Source of the DNA: an uncultured Candidatus Saccharibacteria bacterium
GTDB lineage: Bacteria; Patescibacteriota; Saccharimonadia; Saccharimonadales; Saccharimonadaceae
Assembly: GCA_949070545.1 (NCBI GenBank)
Contig: CARTQV010000011.1
Coordinates: forward strand, 1 to 7,200
Reading direction: 5' to 3'
DNA: 7,200 nucleotides
The stretch's first letter is position 1, and each line of letters begins with the position of its first letter. The notes below the pieces were generated by a model. The model ran no database searches. It worked only from the letters and a program-made list of their open reading frames with translations, and was not told where the DNA came from. Made by a program: the position numbers and the translations under genes. Shown piece by piece: positions 1 through 4,047 of the stretch.

Positions 1-581
1 GAATTAATGACTTGGCCAATCCAGCCACGATTAGTATTTATCCAAAAAATTATGACGCTAAAGAAGAAATAAAGCGCATTATCGATGAATATAATAGCGA
101 ACAGCCGGAAGAAAGTCGTATCAAATATACCGATTATGTGGGGGTGCTGATGAATGGCATCACGGTGATTGTGGATGTAATTAGCTATGTGCTGATTGCT
201 TTCGTGGCGATTAGTTTGGTGGTTTCTAGTATTATGATTGCAATTATCACTTACATTTCGGTTTTGGAGCGGACAAAGGAAATCGGCATCCTTCGAGCCA
301 TCGGCGCCAGCAAGAAAGACATCACGCTAGTATTCAATTCTGAAACTATTATAGAGGGACTAGTAGCGGGAGTGCTGGGCGTAGTGGTGACGATGTTGCT
401 ATGTATCCCTGCCAATGCGATTGTCGGGAGTTTGACTGGTGTCAATAATATCGCTTTCTTAGAGCCGAAATACGCACTTATCTTACTTGTGATTAGTGTC
501 GTCTTGACCATGATTGCTGGATTTATACCGGCAAAAATTGCCAGTAAGAAAGATCCAGTAGAGGCGTTGAGGTCGGAATAG
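1..581 (+). CDS. ABC transporter permease, MacB/FtsX type, C-terminal part
   Basis: The reading frame is open from the window edge (frame begins at base 3), so the N-terminus lies outside; the first visible ATG/TTG need not be the start. The visible part, about 192 residues, begins with a short extracytoplasmic segment. Three hydrophobic helices follow (counting from the TTG at base 12: roughly residues 50-80, 110-135 and 153-175). Between helices 1 and 2 is the cytoplasmic signature ERTKEIGILRAIGASKKDI, diagnostic of the FtsX/MacB permease superfamily, and the end PVEALRSE is the usual family C-terminus. Such permeases work with a LolD/MacB-like ATPase, usually encoded next door, here presumably to the left. 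The substrate cannot be told. A clear terminator follows, so this gene ends its operon. Confidence 0.93.
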   Translation, partial: INDLANPATISIYPKNYDAKEEIKRIIDEYNSEQPEESRIKYTDYVGVLMNGITVIVDVISYVLIAFVAISLVVSSIMIAIITYISVLERTKEIGILRAIGASKKDITLVFNSETIIEGLVAGVLGVVVTMLLCIPANAIVGSLTGVNNIAFLEPKYALILLVISVVLTMIAGFIPAKIASKKDPVEALRSE

Positions 582-599
582 GAGAACTTAACTTTCTCC
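581..599 (+). other. Weak 6-bp hairpin at the permease stop
   Basis: GGAGAA (581-586) pairs with TTCTCC (594-599) around a 7-nt loop, beginning in the stop codon. There is no T-run after it, so it is not a terminator by itself; it may protect the mRNA 3' end or mean nothing. Confidence 0.3.
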
Positions 600-643
600 G
601 AACTATGTCATTACTATAAATGTCGTAAAACTTAGTCTATATA

Positions 644-666
644 GGCGGGGCTAGTCCCCGTCTTTT
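644..666 (+). terminator. Rho-independent terminator of the ABC permease operon
   Basis: GGCGGGG (644-650) pairs with CCCCGTC (656-662), one pair being a G-U wobble, around the loop CTAGT; TTTT follows at 663-666. The GC-rich 7-bp stem and T-run lie about 60 nt after the permease stop, the expected place for a terminator. Confidence 0.75.
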
Positions 667-707
667 CGGTGTTTATGCAATACGTTTATATGGCATAAGG
701 CAGGCAT

Positions 708-857
708 TTAATGATTCCCTCTATAAATTTTGTTAATGCTTGCTGAATCTTGGTTCACCAATATTCTTTTAGTGCTTGAATTTGTTCGTTTGACTTCTAC
801 AACATCAATTCTGCCTTCCACTTCGCTAGCGCCATCAAAGCCCTCGGCGGTAAGTTC
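708..857 (-). pseudogene. Open-frame remnant without start codon, unidentified (minus strand)
   Basis: Minus-strand frame of 49 sense codons between an in-frame TAG (858-860) and a TAA (708-710). It has no ATG. Its composition is protein-like, with acidic and basic residues well mixed (for example GRIDVVEVKRTN and ILVNQDSASINKIYRG). I do not recognise the family. The right-hand 78 bases are antisense, codon for codon, to the plus-strand frame at 780-980, so only one of the two may be a true relic. It has no promoter or ribosome binding site and sits in decayed DNA between two intact genes. Confidence 0.3.
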
Positions 858-980
858 CTACGGGAAGAATTAGACCCAGTTACAGATAGGATTTCTGAGT
901 ATTACGAGATAGATGTAGATAGCGCACTTGAACGATATCGCGATACTTATGCGCCATATGTTGCGGAAGAAGTGGCTTAG
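780..980 (+). pseudogene. Open-frame remnant, 66 codons, unidentified (plus strand)
   Basis: Plus-strand frame opening just after an in-frame TGA (777-779) and ending with TAG at 978-980. The sense stretch has no ATG, GTG or TTG that could start most of it, so it looks like the 3' end of a decayed gene. The second half is convincingly protein-like and acidic (ISEYYEIDVDSALERYRDTY, ending APYVAEEVA), while the antisense of that half is closed or unconvincing. The family is not recognised. No repair by a single frameshift upstream was evident, because stops occur in all three frames within about 40 nt. Confidence 0.4.
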
Positions 981-1053
981 AAAATAAGGCAAAACTGCTT
1001 TACGTAATCGGGAAAGTGAGGTAGTAATGTGGTTACTGGGTTGGGCAAAAGTT

Positions 1054-1302
1054 CTATAGCCTATGGGCAGTTATTATCGTGTAGCTGTACGAGTTGATAG
1101 TTATCTTGATGCCATCAATTTCACAATACCAATTTTTACCTTGTTTATAAATGGTGCAATCTTTATCTAAGATTTTATTTTTACAGTATTCTACAACATC
1201 ATTGGTATCTAATTCAAGGTTTTTCTTAATTCTGCCAATGCCCATGACAGTAGTATGAACTTTATCTATGTTATCTGAAAGTATCTGTTTTCCTTCTGCC
1301 AT
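1054..1302 (-). CDS. DUF3781 family protein
   Basis: Complete small protein of 82 residues, the usual size of the DUF3781 family as I remember it. Features that match are a helix with VHTT near residues 15-18, GIGRIKKNLELDTNDVVEYC at 21-40, a GKNWY motif at 55-59, and the C-terminal beta strand with TIITAH at 75-80. The family is of unknown function, cytosolic, with no signal peptide or membrane segment. The ATG (1302-1300) is preceded by an extended -10 box ending only 9 nt upstream and by no Shine-Dalgarno sequence, so the mRNA should be leaderless or nearly so. The gene stands alone in decayed sequence, which suggests an independently expressed or acquired gene. Family assignment is from memory of the motif pattern. 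Confidence 0.78.
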   Translation of the reverse strand: MAEGKQILSDNIDKVHTTVMGIGRIKKNLELDTNDVVEYCKNKILDKDCTIYKQGKNWYCEIDGIKITINSYSYTIITAHRL

Positions 1303-1311
1303 TATTTCTTA

Positions 1312-1320
1312 ATTATAACA
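1312..1320 (-). promoter_or_regulatory. Extended -10 promoter of the DUF3781 gene
   Basis: On the minus strand the sequence reads TGTTATAAT, a TGn extension plus a perfect TATAAT. Counting 7 nt from the hexamer puts the start point near 1305, which is 3 nt before the ATG. No convincing -35 was found. The same 9-mer occurs before the YgjV-like and methyltransferase genes. Confidence 0.65.
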
Positions 1321-1324
1321 TAAT

Positions 1325-1408
1325 GAGGCTGATCTTGCACCGTAGGCGTGTAGTAGGGTGATGGCGTTCGACGAAGGACCGTTCCGAGTTGTGAGCCTGC
1401 CTCACAAG
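1325..1408. other. GC-rich island with hairpin in AT-rich intergenic DNA
   Basis: About 58% G+C by count, clearly above its flanks. It includes a perfect 7-bp hairpin, TTGTGAG (1389-1395) with CTCACAA (1401-1407), loop CCTGC, and the short palindrome TTCG-A-CGAA. Neither side has a T-run, so it is not a terminator. A minus-strand frame without ATG is open from about 1463 through the island to a TAA at 1304-1302 that overlaps the DUF3781 ATG by one base. I could not match the island to tRNA, rRNA or a known small RNA. Confidence 0.35.
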
Positions 1409-1420
1409 CGAAAAGGGATA

Positions 1421-1579
1421 TTATTCCTGACCATTTAAGGCTTTGCGTAATTCTAGCGCACGATTAATTTTGTCTTGACGAGTTGGGTCGCCAGACCCAA
1501 AGAATCGATTATTGTAATCTTCGTTTATCTGTTCTTTATATTCTTGATCTTTCACATACTCATAAGCTGAATATATCAT
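1421..1579 (-). CDS. Small hypothetical protein or gene remnant, 52 codons
   Basis: Minus-strand frame with ATG at 1579-1577 and TAA at 1423-1421. The 52-residue product is hydrophilic and predicted helical, starting MIYSAYEYVKDQEYKEQI and containing FGSGDPTRQDKINRAL near residues 27-42, followed by a Leu/Arg-rich end. There is no membrane segment or signal peptide. No ribosome binding site is visible, and the frame stays open upstream to 1618, running through one arm of the inverted repeat at 1600-1608. It is therefore likely the 3' part of a longer gene cut by whatever created that repeat. The family is not recognised. Confidence 0.42.
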   Translation of the reverse strand: MIYSAYEYVKDQEYKEQINEDYNNRFFGSGDPTRQDKINRALELRKALNGQE

Positions 1580-1599
1580 ATGATAGTCTGCTATAAAAA

Positions 1600-1704
1600 T
1601 GCGGCTATCTGCTAGTCGTCAAACTGAACAATCCTCTCTAACGAAAATTGCGCAAATAGCCGCACTTCTATTCGCTAGAGATTGCTAGAGTTATTCAGTT
1701 TGAC
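1600..1704. repeat. Two interleaved inverted repeats (transposon-end-like or pseudoknot)
   Basis: Repeat A is TGCGGCTAT (1600-1608) with its exact inverse ATAGCCGCA (1656-1664). Repeat B is GTCAAACTGAA (1618-1628) with its exact inverse TTCAGTTTGAC (1694-1704). B continues imperfectly: CAAT(CCT)CTCTAacGAA at 1629-1645 resembles the inverse of 1671-1684. The arms occur in the order A, B, A', B'. A palindrome TTGCGCAA (1648-1655) lies between. Possible origins are a nearly emptied insertion sequence or MITE, or a structured RNA. No target-site duplication was found at either pair. Confidence 0.6.
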
Positions 1705-1795
1705 ACTTTTATCTTAGCGTATATCTCAGACTAAGTAAAATACCGTACTTGCTATTTATTCTATACATTATAGTGAAAAGTATTGTGGCAAGGTA

Positions 1796-1804
1796 TGTTA
1801 TAAT
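1796..1804 (+). promoter_or_regulatory. Extended -10 promoter of the methyltransferase/PPOX operon
   Basis: The sequence is TGTTATAAT, with the TATAAT hexamer at 1799-1804. The predicted start point is near 1811, giving a leader of about 104 nt before the preferred methyltransferase ATG at 1915. There is no good -35, as expected for an extended -10 promoter. Confidence 0.6.
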
Positions 1805-1839
1805 AAAATAGTTTATATTCCTAAATGGAGTGAATGCCC

Positions 1840-1869
1840 ATGGTAAAAAACGAGAAGATTATTTTCTAA
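1840..1869 (+). CDS. Possible leader peptide upstream of the methyltransferase
   Basis: An ATG at 1840 follows GGAG (1827-1830) at a spacing of 9 and encodes nine residues, MVKNEKIIF, before TAA. It is in the same frame as the methyltransferase. An overlapping frame from GTG 1830 to TAA 1895 encodes 21 residues (ending FLIHGSSWDH). Either could be a short translated leader or a relic of a displaced gene start; nothing shows that they are expressed. Confidence 0.25.
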   Translation: MVKNEKIIF

Positions 1870-1914
1870 TACATGGGAGTTCCTGGGATCATTAAAGTGT
1901 GCGGAAGGCGAATC

Positions 1915-2580
1915 ATGAATGATAACAAAGCTCGCGAGTATTGGGACAACCAGTATTGGCGTTATGTCATAGAGAATAATAAGTTTAAAAACGTAGACAG
2001 AAGTTTGGCGAAGGACTATTTTGATTGTTTGAAAACTGTACCGAATAAAATTGCGCTTGATGTAGGATGTGGTTTGGGGAGTGATACAAAGTTTTTGCTC
2101 GAACAAGGCTTTGCGGTAACTTCTACCGATTTTTCGGAAACTGCACTTGGGAAGATGAAAGAATTAGTGCCGAGTGCAACGGTTCTCAGGCACGATACTT
2201 CTGAATCATTTCCGTTTAAGGATGAGACTTTTGGCGTAATTATCGCAAATTTGTCGTTACATTACTTTGATTGGCTAACGACGAAAAAAGTTTTTCGTGA
2301 GCTGTATCGCTTGCTGGCACCGTCGGGTATTTTGATCGGTAGAGTAAACTCAAATAAGAGTGACTGGTATAAAAAGCCAGACACGGAGGTTGCAGAAGAG
2401 ATTGAGCGCGACTTTTTCTGGGATGGGCAAAAATATCGCAGATTTTTCAGCAAAGAACAATTCACTGAATTGACTTCAACTTTCCAAGTTGAAGTCATGA
2501 AAGAAGATATAATTTATCGTCTTAGCGGTAATAAAAAGGCAATCTGGGATTTTGTGTTTAGAAAGGAGGATAATAAATAA
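1915..2580 (+). CDS. Class I SAM-dependent methyltransferase
   Basis: Product of 221 residues, with the ATG at 1915 chosen because GGAAGG (1903-1908) sits 6 nt before it; the frame is open back to an ATG at 1873 that lacks such a site. The Rossmann-fold SAM pocket is plain: motif I ALDVGCGLGSD at 48-57, the acidic end of strand 2 at TDF (71-73), the acidic residue near HDTSESFPF (93-101), and motif IV-like IIANLSLHYF at 109-118. LYRLLAPSGILIGRVNS (130-146) is the motif following strand 5, as in Methyltransf_11/25 proteins. The N-terminus (REYWDNQYW) resembles small-molecule or TehB-like methyltransferases. It is cytosolic and the methyl acceptor is unknown. The stop overlaps the next ATG by one base, so both genes share an mRNA. 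Confidence 0.9.
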   Translation: MNDNKAREYWDNQYWRYVIENNKFKNVDRSLAKDYFDCLKTVPNKIALDVGCGLGSDTKFLLEQGFAVTSTDFSETALGKMKELVPSATVLRHDTSESFPFKDETFGVIIANLSLHYFDWLTTKKVFRELYRLLAPSGILIGRVNSNKSDWYKKPDTEVAEEIERDFFWDGQKYRRFFSKEQFTELTSTFQVEVMKEDIIYRLSGNKKAIWDFVFRKEDNK

Positions 2581-2990
2581 TGGAAAAGGTTTTTGATTTT
2601 TTAAAACACAAGACACAAGTCAATTTCGTAGCTACAATTGATGGCGATAGGCCGAGCCTTAGGCCGTTTGGCGATCCAATCTTGTTTGCAAATAAGATTT
2701 ACATGCTGACATGTAAATCCAAGGCGGTTTATCAACAAATGATGAAAAATCCGCAGGTTTGTATTGTGGCTTACGACGAGCCGAGCGACACTTGGCTGAG
2801 AGTAAATGCGAAAGTGGTAGATGATAGTGACAATATGGAAGCGAAAAAGGCAATGATTGCTGAGTTTGATTGGGCGGAAGAAGCGGGCTATACGTTAGAT
2901 AATCCAGATTTTGCGGCGCTATATTTGACGGAGATTAAGGCAGAAATTCGTGACGCTGAAGGTGAGGTTAGGTGGAGGGGAGAGTCATAA
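2580..2990 (+). CDS. Pyridoxamine 5'-phosphate oxidase-like (PPOX) split-barrel protein
   Basis: 136 residues, typical for the short PPOX-like FMN-binding split-barrel proteins. The N-terminal helix (MEKVFDFLKH) leads into a barrel strand, FVATIDGDRPSLRPFGDPI (16-34). Next come the YMLTCKSKAVYQQMMKNP region (41-58), usual for the flavin-phosphate contact in this family, and the strand QVCIVAYD...WLRVNAKVV (59-80). The family binds FMN or related flavins and often reduces small molecules; substrate and even cofactor are unproven here. The start TAATG overlaps the methyltransferase stop, and AAGGAGGA (2562-2569) provides a strong ribosome binding site about 10 nt before the ATG. It is cytosolic, with no signal peptide. 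Confidence 0.88.
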   Translation: MEKVFDFLKHKTQVNFVATIDGDRPSLRPFGDPILFANKIYMLTCKSKAVYQQMMKNPQVCIVAYDEPSDTWLRVNAKVVDDSDNMEAKKAMIAEFDWAEEAGYTLDNPDFAALYLTEIKAEIRDAEGEVRWRGES

Positions 2991-3046
2991 GCTGGTGTCG
3001 GAGAGATTAGGTAACCACATATCATTCCTTCCTCCTACTATAGACA

Positions 3047-3265
3047 CTAACTAGCTAGGCAGCGGAGGGAGAAACCACCGAAGCGATCAAAGTTGTAATA
3101 AGCGGATGGGTTGGGGTAGCTATTGTAGAATCCGAGACTATAAGCGAAATTACTGTGGGAGCTAGCTATAGGCGACCAATAATACCCATTTTGTCCAGGG
3201 TTGTTAAGTGGATTAGGATTAGATAAGCTCATATTCCCGCTGCGCACAAAGAACCTAAAGTTCAT
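3047..3265 (-). pseudogene. C-terminal fragment of a FISUMP-type surface protein
   Basis: The 72-codon frame resembles only the end of Fibrobacter succinogenes major paralogous domain (FISUMP) proteins: FVRSGN near residue 6, NGYYWSPIASSHSNFAY at 26-42, and the closing GGFSLRCLAS. Full-length proteins of this type are usually several hundred residues, carry a signal peptide or pilin-like N-terminus, and are common in Saccharibacteria. Here nothing of the N-terminal part is present and there is no signal peptide, so the fragment cannot be exported on its own. Its ATG overlaps the stop of the YgjV-like gene (ATGA), which could allow coupled translation, but a truncated relic joined by chance is simpler. 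The upstream frame is open into the neighbour for some codons. Confidence 0.65.
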
Positions 3266-3807
3266 TTTTTGTTGCCCTTTAATTCCCTGATATAGCCAAA
3301 AACTGAGACGATTAGAAGAATCCCTTCAAGTATGACGCCAAAAATTGAACGAACGTAAGCATTGTAGGCAATCCATAAGATACCAACTGGGATTCCACAG
3401 AACTTATAGATTTTTGTGCTCTTTTGCCAGATCGAGTACGTATAAATAGAAGTTGCGAAAACCGAGAGGAGACTGAAAAATCCTTCGTAGGTCGGGATAG
3501 TTGCGAGAATAATCCCGAGATAAACTAAGACGAGAAAAACATAATCGCGTTTTTCGTTAACTTTGCGTTTGCCGTGTTTCTGTTCATCCCATAAGATATA
3601 GAGATTACGTAGCATTGCAACAATACACATCGCTAGTCCGGTCCAAGCTCCAAGTAAGATATAAGCTATAAAATTAGCAATAAGCGAAAACATACTAACG
3701 ATCACAATTTTGCGTTTAGTTTTTATTAGATATGTCCAGCCCATCAAAATGTACATTAAAATGGTGAAGATTTGTGAAAGAACATAAGTGAAATTTAAGT
3801 TTTCCAT
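3262..3807 (-). CDS. YgjV-like integral membrane protein
   Basis: 181 residues from the ATG at 3807-3805. This start is preferred over a TTG at 3840 because GGAAAGGG lies 7 nt before it and the TTG sits in the terminator U-run. Six to seven hydrophobic segments are visible at about 7-27, 33-52, 55-72, 89-104, 107-125, 136-152 and 155-172. The polar stretch WDEQKHGKRKVNEKRD at 73-88 makes a cytoplasmic loop. The pattern KTKRKIVIVS..FIAYILLGAWTGLAMCIVAMLRNLYI matches the bacterial YgjV family (helical inner-membrane proteins, function unknown, possibly transport). A long, highly structured leader RNA with its own promoter precedes it, suggesting conditional expression. The last codon overlaps the downstream FISUMP fragment. 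Confidence 0.72.
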   Translation of the reverse strand: MENLNFTYVLSQIFTILMYILMGWTYLIKTKRKIVIVSMFSLIANFIAYILLGAWTGLAMCIVAMLRNLYILWDEQKHGKRKVNEKRDYVFLVLVYLGIILATIPTYEGFFSLLSVFATSIYTYSIWQKSTKIYKFCGIPVGILWIAYNAYVRSIFGVILEGILLIVSVFGYIRELKGNKK

Positions 3808-3837
3808 AGTGAAACCCTTTCCGGCGAGCTTCATGGA

Positions 3838-3985
3838 CAAAAATAGGACACCGCGAGGGTGTTCTAAGTCCTGATACAGATGAGCTTTTAGCCCGGCTGA
3901 CGCGGTGCCCTACTCAAGGGCTAAACGCACCGTGCGATTCTCATCTGCACAGATAAAACTCGTCTGTATTTAATAACTTAGAACA
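3838..3985 (-). ncRNA. Structured leader RNA / candidate riboswitch upstream of YgjV-like gene
   Basis: On the minus strand, a 10-bp closing stem pairs 3976-3985 with 3860-3869; its 5' strand begins at the predicted transcription start. Inside, an 11-bp stem (two G-U pairs) joins 3940-3950 to 3874-3884. It encloses an H-type pseudoknot: stem 1 pairs 3918-3925 with 3887-3894 (UUUAGCCC/GGGCUAAA), and stem 2 pairs 3927-3932 with 3903-3908 (CGGUGC/GCACCG). A small side hairpin pairs 3963-3967 with 3949-3953. Competing pairings exist, for example 3959-3968 with 3875-3884 (9 of 10), and GCCC/GGGC within 3907-3921. A terminator-like hairpin with five U's follows, then the ribosome binding site. I could not match it to riboswitch classes I know. 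It may be a cis-regulator or a free small RNA. Confidence 0.62.
3839..3872 (-). terminator. Attenuator-like terminator before the YgjV-like gene
   Basis: On the minus strand ACACC (3862-3858) pairs with GGUGU (3852-3848) around CUCGC, and UUUUU lies at 3843-3839 after CCUA. A longer variant pairs AGGAC (3872-3868) with GUCCU (3849-3845). Both share bases with the closing stem 3860-3869 of the leader RNA, so the two structures compete. That is the arrangement expected of transcription attenuation. Confidence 0.5.
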
Positions 3986-3990
3986 TTTCT

Positions 3991-3999
3991 ATTATAACA
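3991..3999 (-). promoter_or_regulatory. Extended -10 promoter of the leader RNA/YgjV-like gene
   Basis: The minus strand reads TGTTATAAT, identical to the boxes before the DUF3781 and methyltransferase genes. Seven nt further is 3984, within the first base pairs of the closing stem of the leader RNA, so the RNA would begin directly with its structure. Confidence 0.65.
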
Positions 4000-4012
4000 G
4001 ACAAAAGTAGAT

Positions 4013-4041
4013 TTGACGATTGGAGGTGGGAGAGTTAAGAT
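4013..4041 (+). promoter_or_regulatory. Possible promoter of the CDF/MBL/Nudix run
   Basis: TTGACG (4013-4018) and TAAGAT (4036-4041) are 17 nt apart, with the predicted start point at about 4048, the A of the ATG. That would be a leaderless mRNA. A purine-rich GGAGGTGGGAG (4022-4032) is also present but 15 nt from the ATG, too far for a normal ribosome binding site. The promoter diverges from the leader RNA promoter only about 15 nt away. Confidence 0.38.
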
Positions 4042-4047
4042 AAAATT

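Noticed and set aside
1055..1066. 12-mer TATAGCCTATGG, repeated at 5595-5606
   Set aside because: The two copies sit in unrelated contexts (3' end of DUF3781 and start of the Nudix gene); probably coincidence.
1325..1408. rRNA or tRNA fragment
   Set aside because: Slight resemblance to rRNA-like GC-rich strings, but no T-loop, anticodon arm or conserved rRNA motif could be found.
1873..1914. Longer start (ATG 1873) for the methyltransferase
   Set aside because: The 14 extra residues look unlike the family, and no ribosome binding site precedes 1873, whereas GGAAGG lies 6 nt before 1915.
1813..2106. Minus-strand frame opposite the start of the methyltransferase
   Set aside because: It is the complement of a clear methyltransferase gene and has no family features of its own.
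2897..3025. Minus-strand frame with strong purine-rich AGGAGGAAGG before an ATG at 3025
   Set aside because: It runs antisense through the end of the PPOX gene and its product is low-complexity and not protein-like.
3808..3840. Longer start (TTG 3840) for the YgjV-like protein
   Set aside because: The TTG lies in the U-run of the terminator and has no ribosome binding site; ATG 3807 has GGAAAGGG at good spacing.
3860..3985. MITE with 10-bp ends TGTTCTAAGT/ACTTAGAACA
   Set aside because: No flanking target duplication is visible, and the promoter, pseudoknot and terminator fit a functional RNA better; a multi-copy search could revive this.
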